DNA of 34,210 nucleotides from Salinicola peritrichatus (GTDB lineage Bacteria > Pseudomonadota > Gammaproteobacteria > Pseudomonadales > Halomonadaceae). The stretch spans positions 11,762-45,971 of the forward strand of contig NZ_PZJU01000046.1 of assembly GCF_003206715.1 (NCBI RefSeq). Reading direction: 5' to 3'. Made by a program: the position numbers and the translations under genes. The notes beneath the pieces were generated by a model that saw only the letters and a list, made by a program, of their open reading frames with translations, had not been told where the DNA came from and ran no database searches. This document shows, in pieces, positions 28,094 through 34,210 of the stretch. Position 1 is the stretch's first letter; the number at the start of each line of letters is the position of its first letter.

Positions 28094-29752
28094 ATGTCCG
28101 ATTACGCCCCGCGCTCCCGACTCGCCACGCATGACGTCGAAAATCAGCCTGCGTCAGACACCTCGCGAGACCTTTGGCTGTCGGATGCCCCCCTGCGCGA
28201 GGCCATCGGCCAGTTGGCGCCGGCATGGGTCGGCGGGCGCCTGGCACCACTCGGCAAGCGCCTGGGAGAAGCCGAGGTGCAGGGCTGGGGCGAACGGGCC
28301 AACCGCTTTCCGCCTCAGCTGCGCGCTTTCGACCGTCATGGCCGCCGCCTGGACGAGGTCGATTATCACCCGAGCTATCACGCGCTGATGGAGCTGGCCA
28401 TCGCCGATGGCTGGCATGCCGTGGCCTGGGAGCATGAGCATTCAGGCGGTCATCAGGCGCATGTCGCCGGGCTCTATCTGCTGACCCAGGCCGAACCCGG
28501 CTTCTGCTGCCCGATCACCATGACCCATGCCGCCATGCCGGTATTGCGCCACCTTGTGGCCGACACTTCCTGGCAGGCGCGGCTCAAGGGCCGCCGATAC
28601 GATCCTCGCGCGATTCCCGCCTGGGAAAAATCGACCAATACCTTCGGCATGGCGATGACCGAGAAACAGGGCGGCAGCGACGTGCGCCGCAACACCACCC
28701 GCGCCGAGCCGCTCGAACTCCCGGGAAGCGGTTCGTGGTATCGCCTGACCGGACACAAATGGTTCTGCAGTGCGCCGATGTCGGACGCCTTCCTGACGCT
28801 GGCGCAAACCGAGGAAGGGCTTTCGTGCTTTCTGGCACCGCGCTTCACCCCGGACGGCGAGCGCAACGCCATCGAGATCCAGCGGCTCAAGGACAAATGC
28901 GGCAACCGCGCCAATGCCTCGGCGGAGATCGAATATGTCGGCGCCTGGGCGCAGCTGGTGGGCGAACCGGGGCGCGGCGTACCGGCGATCCTGGAAATGG
29001 TACAGCAGACCCGACTGGACGCCGCCACCGCGCCGGCCGGGATGATGCGCCAGGCGCTGTCCGAAGTCTGGGCCCATGTGCAGGGGCGCGAGGCGTTCGG
29101 CCGCCGCCTCGCCGAACAACCGCTGATGCAGCGTGTCGTCGCCGATCTCACGGTCGAAACCGAGGCCAGCCTATGGCTCGCGCTTCGGGCCGCCCGTGCC
29201 ATGGACCGCGCGGCCGACGACGAACACGAGGCCGCCCTCGCCCGCCTGCTCCCGGCGCTGGCCAAGTTCTGGCACAACAAGCGCGGGCCGGCATTCATGG
29301 CCGAGGCGATGGAATGCCTGGGCGGCATCGGTTATGTCGAGGAGACGCCGTTGGCGCGGCTCTATCGTGAAGCCCCGGTCAATTCGATCTGGGAAGGTTC
29401 CGGCAACGTGATCTGCCTGGACGTGCTGCGGATAATGGCGCGTCATCCGAGCAGCATCGACGCGCTGCGCAAGGAGCTGGCCCAGGTTCGCGGCGCTCAC
29501 CCGCTGCTGGACGCTGTCATCGATGCTCTCGCCAGGCGATCGACGGCAGCGCCCGAACGTCTACAGGCCGAGGCGCGCTGGCTCACCCGGCATATGGCCC
29601 AGACACTGCAGGCCGCGCTGTTGTTGCGTTACGCTCCGGCCGCCGTGGCGGAAACCTTTTGCGCCACGCGCCTGGGCGAGGCGTCACCGATCTTCGGCGT
29701 ACTGCCGGCACAGGCGCCGGTCAATGCGATTCTCGACCGGCTGAGGCCTTGA
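28094..29752 (+). CDS. aidB: AidB-type acyl-CoA dehydrogenase
   Basis: 552 residues, close to the 541 of E. coli AidB. The family-specific blocks are MAMTEKQGGSDVRRNTT (FAD/substrate motif, ~residues 190-206), LTGHKWFCSAPMSDAFL, ERLKDKCGNRANASAEIEY-like RLKDKCGNRANASAE, GGIGYVEETPLARLYREAP and SIWEGSGNVICLDVLR. AidB binds FAD and DNA in E. coli, has weak isovaleryl-CoA dehydrogenase activity and belongs to the Ada alkylation response; whether that role is conserved here is open, as no ada, alkA or alkB is adjacent. GGAG precedes the ATG by 7 nt. Only 7 bp separates its end from the convergent LysE gene. Confidence 0.9.
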   Translation: MSDYAPRSRLATHDVENQPASDTSRDLWLSDAPLREAIGQLAPAWVGGRLAPLGKRLGEAEVQGWGERANRFPPQLRAFDRHGRRLDEVDYHPSYHALMELAIADGWHAVAWEHEHSGGHQAHVAGLYLLTQAEPGFCCPITMTHAAMPVLRHLVADTSWQARLKGRRYDPRAIPAWEKSTNTFGMAMTEKQGGSDVRRNTTRAEPLELPGSGSWYRLTGHKWFCSAPMSDAFLTLAQTEEGLSCFLAPRFTPDGERNAIEIQRLKDKCGNRANASAEIEYVGAWAQLVGEPGRGVPAILEMVQQTRLDAATAPAGMMRQALSEVWAHVQGREAFGRRLAEQPLMQRVVADLTVETEASLWLALRAARAMDRAADDEHEAALARLLPALAKFWHNKRGPAFMAEAMECLGGIGYVEETPLARLYREAPVNSIWEGSGNVICLDVLRIMARHPSSIDALRKELAQVRGAHPLLDAVIDALARRSTAAPERLQAEARWLTRHMAQTLQAALLLRYAPAAVAETFCATRLGEASPIFGVLPAQAPVNAILDRLRP

Positions 29753-29759
29753 ACCGTCG

Positions 29760-30368
29760 TCAACCGAGCGCCACGCGCGCCGCCAGCATCAGCAGCACCA
29801 CTCCGGTCAGGCGATGAATCCATACCGCGCGCTGTTGCAGCCAGGGCAGCACGCGGGAGTGAGAGAGCGCCAGCGCCACCAGGACGTACCAACCGCCATC
29901 GACGACCGTGGCCGTCGCCACGATCAGCCCGCGCCCGGCGGCACTCATGTCAGCATTGACGAACTGACTCAACAGCGCGATGAAGAAGAGGATCAGCTTG
30001 GGGTTGCCCAACGCCACCAGCAAGCCGTCACGCATCGCACGACGCCTGTCGCTGTGCGCCGGCTCGACGGCGAAACCGCCGCCACGCCCGGCACGCAGCG
30101 CCTGAATCCCCAGCCACGCCAGATAGAGCGCCCCGCCCCAGGTCACCAGCCGAAACAGCCACGGCTGGTGAACGATGACCGTCGCCAGCCCGAGCACCGT
30201 CAAGCCGGCATAGAGCCCGACGCCGAGTGCGTGCGTGATGCCCGCGATCACGCCCGGGAGGCGCCCGCCACCGATGGTATGGCGCATGACCATGGCCAGG
30301 CTCGGCCCGGGCGACATCGCACCCAAGGCACAGACCAGCAACAACGATAACCAGAGTTCCAGCGACAC
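29760..30368 (-). CDS. LysE/RhtB-family amino-acid or metabolite exporter
   Basis: 202 residues starting with GTG at 30368 (MSLELWLSLLLVCALGAMSP). Six membrane helices are apparent; the family signature GAMSPGPSLAMVMRHTIGGG is near residues 16-35, followed by GITHALGVGLYAGLTVLG and NPKLILFFIALLSQFV. The family exports amino acids such as lysine, threonine or homoserine lactone; substrate cannot be assigned. Convergent with aidB. Confidence 0.9.
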   Translation of the reverse strand: MSLELWLSLLLVCALGAMSPGPSLAMVMRHTIGGGRLPGVIAGITHALGVGLYAGLTVLGLATVIVHQPWLFRLVTWGGALYLAWLGIQALRAGRGGGFAVEPAHSDRRRAMRDGLLVALGNPKLILFFIALLSQFVNADMSAAGRGLIVATATVVDGGWYVLVALALSHSRVLPWLQQRAVWIHRLTGVVLLMLAARVALG

Positions 30369-30541
30369 CTGCTATTTTCCCGTTCCGATTTCCCTGCGGC
30401 GACCATCATGACCAGATGCGGGCCCTCTGACCAGCTCGTTCCAGGACTCGCCAGGAAGACGAAGCACAAGTATCGCGCAGGCACTTACCAGCAACTACGC
30501 TGTCAGAGCTACAGGCCCATAAAACATCAGGGAGGTGAACC

Positions 30542-30865
30542 ATGAGCCTATTCAAGCGCGACGAGCAACGCGCCCGCGTCGATCGTATCCGGGAAGACAT
30601 TCACGACATTGGCGATCAGAGCCAGGCATTGGGACAGGACCTGCGCGACGACACCGAGGATGCGATCGAAGAGGCGCGTCTGCGCAGTGAAGAGCAGTAT
30701 GCGCGCATGGCCGCGAACACGCGCCGCCGCAACCGGCGTTTCAAGCATTCGACCGGCCGTTCGATGAACGAGTGTGACCGTTATGTTCGCGAACATCCAT
30801 GGTCCAGTATCGGCGCTGCGACCTTGACCGGCGCCATTGTTGGACTTTTGATCAGTCGACGTTGA
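30542..30865 (+). CDS. DUF883-like (ElaB/YqjD-type) protein with C-terminal membrane anchor
   Basis: 107 residues with a near-perfect Shine-Dalgarno (GGGAGGTGAACC before the ATG). The body is charged and helical (RVDRIREDIHDIGDQSQALG, DTEDAIEEARLRSEEQYARM), and the C-terminus has YVREHPWSSIGAATLTGAIV then GLLISRR, the proline-tryptophan plus single helix plus RR end typical of ElaB/YqjD/YgaM proteins. In E. coli these inner-membrane proteins bind ribosomes in stationary phase. First of a series of small stress-like genes. A small GC hairpin at 30881-30895 follows, without a U-tract. Confidence 0.8.
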   Translation: MSLFKRDEQRARVDRIREDIHDIGDQSQALGQDLRDDTEDAIEEARLRSEEQYARMAANTRRRNRRFKHSTGRSMNECDRYVREHPWSSIGAATLTGAIVGLLISRR

Positions 30866-31025
30866 TCATGCTACCCAGCGCCCCGCTCCGCGGGGTGTCG
30901 ATGACCTTATTACCAGGCAACCGAAGTTTCAAAGATTAACCGCATTCAAACTTTACAAGCGAAGCTGTAGAAAATTGAGAACGATAGTCGTTTAATCGCG
31001 ATAAACCTGACTGCAGGAGACAGAA

Positions 31026-31436
31026 ATGAGCGCTGATAAATGGCAGACGATCGACGTCAAGAATATCGACAAATCCGCCCGATCCCTGCATGCCTGTTCG
31101 CTGGATCCTTCCATTCGCTGTCTGGCCGAGCTGCGCGCCTCGCAGATCAATGGCTGCCTGACTTGCACCCATTTCCGTCGCGAGCAGGCCGAAGCCATGG
31201 GCATTTCGGCCAGCAAGTTGTCTGCGCTGACCGCTTGGGCCGAATCGGATGAATTCGATGAGCGCGAGAAAGCCGCCCTGGCCTGGTGCGAATCCTTTAC
31301 GCATTTCCGTCCGGCAGACCCCGCCACTCGCAAACTGGCGTTGACGGCGTTTTCACCGCGCGAACTGGCGGATCTGACCATGGCGATAGAGATGACCAGC
31401 GCACTCAGCCGCGCTTCGCGCCGCTCCGCGGTCTAG
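31026..31436 (+). CDS. Carboxymuconolactone-decarboxylase/AhpD-like protein
   Basis: 136 residues with AGGAGA 5 nt before the ATG. The CMD-type core is SIRCLAELRASQINGCLTCT with the redox pair C44-x2-C47, then AEAMGISASKLSALTAWAES and ALAWCESFTH, LALTAFSPRELADLTMAIEM. Related proteins act as alkylhydroperoxidases. The usual proton-relay histidine four residues after the second cysteine is not in place (position 51 is Arg; a His is at 49), so peroxidase activity may be altered. It is transcribed alone toward the Crp/Fnr gene. Confidence 0.8.
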   Translation: MSADKWQTIDVKNIDKSARSLHACSLDPSIRCLAELRASQINGCLTCTHFRREQAEAMGISASKLSALTAWAESDEFDEREKAALAWCESFTHFRPADPATRKLALTAFSPRELADLTMAIEMTSALSRASRRSAV

Positions 31437-31794
31437 GCTGCGTACGGAAAACTGCCTGGGTTTGTCCATGCGGCGTAAAAGTCGGCTCAAGAAGCAGGGA
31501 TCGGGCCAGGGCTGGCCATCGCTCGCCGGTTTTTCTTATAGAGCCCGGCCCCGCCCGCGCCAAGGACTGTCGGTCGTTACGCGTTCCTGTGTCGTTTTCG
31601 CGATTGCCGAAAGCGAGCCCGCCGTGTTGTCACTACGACAACCCACCTTTCCGGTCCCGCCGCCAAGCCTTTCATGGGCATGGATTCACGATCCGCTCGG
31701 CTCAGCAAATCGACCGTAACAGTGTCGGTGTACACAAAGGCGATCGTCGTGATGGCTCTCGCAACGAACGGCGAGGCCGAGAACGACGATGGCG
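31437..31794. other. Convergent intergenic region, no gene recognised
   Basis: 358 bp between the AhpD-like and Crp/Fnr genes. Open frames here have no family resemblance or ribosome sites. The only structure seen is a two-tier inverted repeat at 31743-31790: ATCGTCGT / ACGACGAT outside and CTCGC / GCGAG inside, with 7-nt internal loops and an 8-nt top loop. Read leftward it follows the Crp/Fnr stop by only 5 bp but has a poor U-tract (CGCCTTTG), so it is at best a weak terminator. GGCCA-GGGC-TGGCC at 31506-31519 is a minor hairpin. Confidence 0.4.
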
Positions 31795-32523
31795 TTATTC
31801 GACTAGGTCGATATCGTCATAGAGATTGCCGGAGATACAGCCTTCCGACGCCAACGCCTGCGGATCGAGTATGTGCACCCAACCCCGGGCTCGTTTCAAC
31901 AGCCCTTCCTGACGAAACGCCGTCAGCGTGCGGCTGACATGTACCGGCGACAACCCCAGCGCGTCCGCCAGATGCTGCTGTGACAGCGGCACCCGAAAGC
32001 AGTCTCCCAGCGCCTCGTCGTTGCGCTTGAGTCGGGAAAACAACTCGAACAGTAGATACGCCACTCTTTGGCGCGCGCTACGACGCGAGAGATGCACCAA
32101 CCGCTCGCTCAAAAGTGCCTGCTGGTAGGAAGACACCGCGAAACAGAGCGAGGTCAAACGCGGGGAATCTCGAAAGATATCAAGCAGGCGTCGATGCGCG
32201 ATCAGTCGAATCTTCCCCTCCTCCAGCATTGCCACGCTGGAGAGCCGCTCCTTGAAAGGAAACTCACGCAATCCGATGACGTCGCCTGGCAAGAAGATTT
32301 CCAGGATATGTCGCGTGCCATCCTCCAGATATCGGAAGGAGTAGGCCCACCCCCGGCTTAACGTACAGAAATCGCGTGCTGCGTCTCCTTCGCGCCAGAG
32401 GACTTCTCCTTTAGCCATGACGGCGGGCGGTCCCTCGAGTGCATCAAGCTGGCGACGCTCACTTTCGGATAGACTGCCATAATAACCGAAATGTTGAGCG
32501 ATACAGCTTTCCTGCTGTTCCAT
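31795..32523 (-). CDS. Crp/Fnr-family transcriptional regulator
   Basis: 242 residues from ATG at 32523 with AGGA upstream. An N-terminal cyclic-nucleotide-binding-like beta barrel (GEVLWREGDAARDFCTLSRG, LEIFLPGDVIGLREFP, ~residues 38-100), a dimerisation helix and a C-terminal winged HTH with PLSQQHLADALGLSPVHVSR broken at ~184-203 and TLTAFRQEGLLKR. No FNR-type cysteine cluster at the N-terminus and the cAMP pocket is not conserved, so the signal is unknown. The HTH closely resembles the fragment at the right edge of the window, so the two are paralogues. The 367-bp upstream region holds a candidate small RNA on the other strand and a GTTATATAAC palindrome at 32578-32587 that may be its -10/operator. 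Confidence 0.9.
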   Translation of the reverse strand: MEQQESCIAQHFGYYGSLSESERRQLDALEGPPAVMAKGEVLWREGDAARDFCTLSRGWAYSFRYLEDGTRHILEIFLPGDVIGLREFPFKERLSSVAMLEEGKIRLIAHRRLLDIFRDSPRLTSLCFAVSSYQQALLSERLVHLSRRSARQRVAYLLFELFSRLKRNDEALGDCFRVPLSQQHLADALGLSPVHVSRTLTAFRQEGLLKRARGWVHILDPQALASEGCISGNLYDDIDLVE

Positions 32524-32734
32524 TGCATTCCTGCCTTCTTAAAATTTTTCAGGAATGACAGCATGTTAGAGGGATGAGTTATATAACACCGGTTAGATAG
32601 ACAGGCGAAATGGTCCAAGCTATCAGCCATGTTTCCAGCGCTTGTCGATAACGTCGGGGATGAGGTCGGACGGAACCAAAGCCGAAGAGGCAGCGGCTGT
32701 TACAAAAGGCTTCTTTTTAGCTCTTCCTAATATT

Positions 32735-32878
32735 AAAGAGATATTGGACACTCTTCGAGTGGCTCAGCTACAGGGTCACTTTCTCGCATACCACCTTTAG
32801 CGTTCGGAGCCTTACCCACTCGAAGGCTCCAGCTGACCCGATCCGGATAAGGCTCGTCTACCGATCGGGTCTTTTTTT
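32735..32878 (+). ncRNA. Candidate small RNA with alternative hairpins and strong terminator
   Basis: The spacer 32524-32890 has no coding frame but shows ordered secondary structure on the plus strand. Hairpin A is CACTC-TTC-GAGTG (32749-32761). Hairpin B is GGAGCCTT-N9-AAGGCTCC (32806-32830). The terminator hairpin has arms at 32835-32843 and 32863-32871, then seven T. TTCGAGTGG (32754-32762) is fully complementary to CCACTCGAA (32816-32824), and GAGCCTT of B can pair with AAGGCTC (32849-32855) in the terminator loop, so A, B and the terminator can exchange partners. GGA triplets at 32746 and 32845 are unpaired or in loops, as in CsrA/RsmA-binding RNAs. No plus-strand gene follows. The 5' end is a guess; no clear promoter was assigned. 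Confidence 0.5.
32835..32878 (+). terminator. Strong intrinsic terminator on the plus strand
   Basis: Perfect 9-bp stem GACCCGATC / GATCGGGTC with a 19-nt loop followed by TTTTTTT. No plus-strand protein gene lies upstream within 1.4 kb, and genes on both sides are on the minus strand, so it must end an untranslated transcript. Confidence 0.85.
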
Positions 32879-32890
32879 GGCCATCGCCGA

Positions 32891-33124
32891 CTAGCGTTCG
32901 GTGCCTGGAGCCTCATCGCCCGGCAGCCCCTTCTCGACCGAATCGGCAACCTCGTTCTTCACATACTTCTCTTCGCGCTTTTGCATGTCACTGGTGAATT
33001 CGGCCTTCTTCCCGACGATTGCGCCGCAGGCTCCGCAACGGACCTCCTGATCAGGTGCATCCCCCGGGGGAATCTGTAGACTTTCGCTGCCACATTGAGG
33101 GCACCGGGTAACGGTATCTGTCAT
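32891..33124 (-). CDS. Small zinc-ribbon protein
   Basis: 77 residues with AAGGAG 7 nt before the ATG at 33124. Two CxxC pairs, RCPQCGSESL and VRCGACGAIVGKKAEF, form a rubredoxin-knuckle zinc ribbon (C8, C11, C30, C33). The C-terminal half is charged and helical (DMQKREEKYVKNEVADSVEK). Similar short proteins are annotated as hypothetical zinc-ribbon or stress-island proteins; the function is unknown. It ends 12 bp from the plus-strand terminator at 32878. Confidence 0.78.
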   Translation of the reverse strand: MTDTVTRCPQCGSESLQIPPGDAPDQEVRCGACGAIVGKKAEFTSDMQKREEKYVKNEVADSVEKGLPGDEAPGTER

Positions 33125-33204
33125 GGGTTAGCTCCTTACGAAAGGGTATCAAACGTCTGATCCTGGCTAGCGAAAGGATCTCAGCAAGAAAACAGGAATA
33201 TCCA

Positions 33205-33233
33205 ATAAAGAAGGCCCAGCCGAAGCCGGGCCT
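33205..33233 (-). terminator. Intrinsic terminator downstream of the KGG gene
   Basis: On the minus strand, AGGCCC / GGGCCT arms (33228-33233 and 33212-33217) with a one-base mismatch and an inner 2-bp stem are followed by TCTTTATT. It lies about 155 bp after the KGG-protein stop and before the zinc-ribbon gene. The spacer 33125-33388 also has a CATGG-N7-CCATG hairpin near 33252-33268. Confidence 0.7.
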
Positions 33234-33388
33234 CTATAAGGTGCCATTATCATGGCTTCCTGCCATGTATGAAGACATACCCGCATCTCGTTTCTCTAAT
33301 ACCGTACCTTCCCTGGCGACTCAGTATCAGAGTAACCTGCCAAGCAGTCGATAACCCAATGCAGGTTTAAACTTAAGCCAGCAAACTG

Positions 33389-33793
33389 TCATGAGTTGCG
33401 ATTACCGCTACTCTTTCCACCTTTTTCGCCGGCTCTTGATGCTTTCTCTCGATCGTTGGCGAAGTTCCCTCCGCTATGTTCTCCGCCTTTTTGGCCTGCT
33501 TCCGAAGCACGCTCCGGGTCGTTGGCGAAGTTACCACCGCTGTGCTGGCCACCTTTGTGACCCGCTTCAGAGGCACGCTCCGGATCGTTAGCGAAGTTAC
33601 CGCCACTGTGCTCGCCACCCTTGCGGCCGATATCTTCATAGAATTCCCGACCATGGGATTCGGCAGTGGCTTTACCTCCTTTCTCACCGATGTCTTCGTA
33701 AAAATCCTTATCGTGAGTTTGTGAAGTAGCCTGCCCACCTTTCTGGCCTGCTTCGTTAACGCTCATGCTGTCTTTGCTACGCTTGTCAGCCAT
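33389..33793 (-). CDS. KGG-repeat general stress protein (GsiB/con-10-like)
   Basis: 134 residues, GGGAGGT before the ATG at 33793. The protein is built of about five KGG repeats of 21-23 residues, two of the type DFYEDIGEKGGKATAESHGR and then three 22-residue, 66-bp units (KGGEHSGGNFANDPERASEA, KGGQHSGGNF..., KGGEHSGGNF...) that are nearly identical at DNA level. Extremely hydrophilic, Gly/Lys/Glu-rich with no Cys or Trp, like hydrophilin proteins (B. subtilis GsiB, Neurospora con-10) made under desiccation or salt stress. Copy number of the 66-bp units could vary. Monocistronic with a terminator at 33205-33233; the 231-bp upstream is AT-rich. Confidence 0.87.
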   Translation of the reverse strand: MADKRSKDSMSVNEAGQKGGQATSQTHDKDFYEDIGEKGGKATAESHGREFYEDIGRKGGEHSGGNFANDPERASEAGHKGGQHSGGNFANDPERASEAGQKGGEHSGGNFANDREKASRAGEKGGKSSGNRNS

Positions 33794-34024
33794 CTCAACC
33801 TCCCGTTTTCCATCTCTTTAATCAAGGAGAATCCTCCTCCCCTTGAGCTTGAGATCAAAGCGTTTGTTAGCTTGCACTGACCAAGATAGACAACACGATA
33901 GGCTTTTCAAGGGAGACGAAGCGCCCTGAAGCTCTCAAATATGTAACCAATTTTTCAGCGAAGACGACATTCAGCGAATTCTCGCCAAAGCACAAATGAA
34001 AAGGCATAAAAGGTTTAAACAGCA

Positions 34025-34210
34025 TTAATCAGGCATTCCTAAATGAAGATAGAGAGGATCGAAATCGCCTGCTTCTTTCAACTTCTCCCAGTCAGGAATG
34101 GTCATCTGGTTTCTCTTGGTCCGGATCAGGCCATTGGCACGAAGCGCCTGAAGAACCCGGTTCATATGGACCGGGGTAATACCGATCGCATCAGCCTGTA
34201 GTGGTCAACT
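34025..34210 (-). pseudogene. Broken Crp/Fnr-family regulator, C-terminal fragment
   Basis: Leftward from the edge the frame reads ADAIGITPVHMNRVLQALRA then NGLIRTKRNQMTIPDWEKLK and ends LYLHLGMPD with TAA at 34025-34027. That is the recognition helix and wing of a Crp/Fnr HTH, close to the intact regulator at 31795-32523. Upstream of ADAIG, where LTQ-x2/3-L should stand, this frame has SPLQ preceded by an in-frame TGA at 34205-34207, so the reading frame is interrupted. Similarity stops at 34196, where the sequence TGTAGTGGTCAACT begins. A frameshift or, more likely, insertion of a mobile element has disrupted the gene; the rest is outside the window. Confidence 0.6.
34197..34210. mobile_element. 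Possible insertion-sequence end at the window edge
   Basis: TGTAGTGGTCAACT starts exactly where Crp/Fnr similarity ends. A terminal TG is typical of IS3-family ends, and the sequence looks like such an inverted repeat from memory. Only 14 bp are visible, so this remains tentative. Confidence 0.3.

Noticed and set aside
30881-30895. CCCCGC-TCC-GCGGGG hairpin after the DUF883-like gene as a terminator
   Set aside because: Short stem and no U-tract; noted only as a weak structure.
31462-31719. Small plus-strand frames in the 31437-31794 spacer
   Set aside because: No ribosome site, no family resemblance, and Arg/Ser/Pro-rich content typical of random GC-rich frames.
33391-33724. Plus-strand frames opposite the KGG gene
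   Set aside because: Repeats of the antisense of KGG units; the minus-strand frame has the ribosome site and repeat family.

Overview
The window looks like a chromosomal segment of a high-GC gammaproteobacterium, most likely a halophile of the Halomonadaceae (Halomonas/Chromohalobacter/Salinicola type). This assignment is an inference from protein character (acidic, GC-rich genes), the carboxynorspermidine polyamine route, a FabV-type enoyl reductase, a three-lipoyl AceF and a predicted sucrose-phosphate synthase. No rRNA, tRNA or CRISPR array was recognised.

Layout. 1-604 holds the 5' two-thirds or more of etfB (leftward, cut by the window edge), divergent from a LysR regulator (817-1746). 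1830-7132 is a carbohydrate cluster: a GT4 glycosyltransferase (leftward), divergent from a fused sucrose-phosphate synthase/phosphatase-like enzyme that overlaps a GT2 glycosyltransferase, and a convergent MurG-like glycosyltransferase. 7336-9698 encodes the two-step carboxynorspermidine pathway (dehydrogenase, then NspC decarboxylase), with a good terminator. 9954-11631 carries YnfA, a DUF2243 membrane protein and a CtaG-type cytochrome oxidase assembly factor. 11641-14828 is an arsenic resistance locus, arsR-arsC-arsH-arsB. Two diverged copies of one palindromic repeat lie in inverted orientation on either side of arsRCH.

14904-17963 is a leftward housekeeping block (adk, tsaB, uppP, rsmJ). 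18126-23076 is the pyruvate dehydrogenase operon aceE-aceF with a near-perfect terminator. 23438-26224 is a compact leftward run fabV - GlxA/AraC-type regulator - ampD. 26353-30368 contains a DUF7079-like protein, glutathione peroxidase, a NUDIX hydrolase, an AidB-type acyl-CoA dehydrogenase and a LysE exporter.

From about 30.5 kb the character changes to small stress-type genes: a DUF883-like ribosome/membrane-anchor protein, an AhpD/CMD-like protein, a Crp/Fnr regulator, a zinc-ribbon protein and a KGG-repeat protein. They lie in longer, visibly more AT-rich spacers. This part holds the best candidates for something undescribed: a gene-less spacer ending in a strong plus-strand terminator preceded by mutually exclusive hairpins (a probable small RNA, 32735-32878), and at the right edge a second Crp/Fnr gene whose helix-turn-helix is broken, probably by a mobile element whose end is just visible.

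Many long open frames opposite aceE, aceF, fabV and others are shadows of high-GC coding sequence and are not listed.
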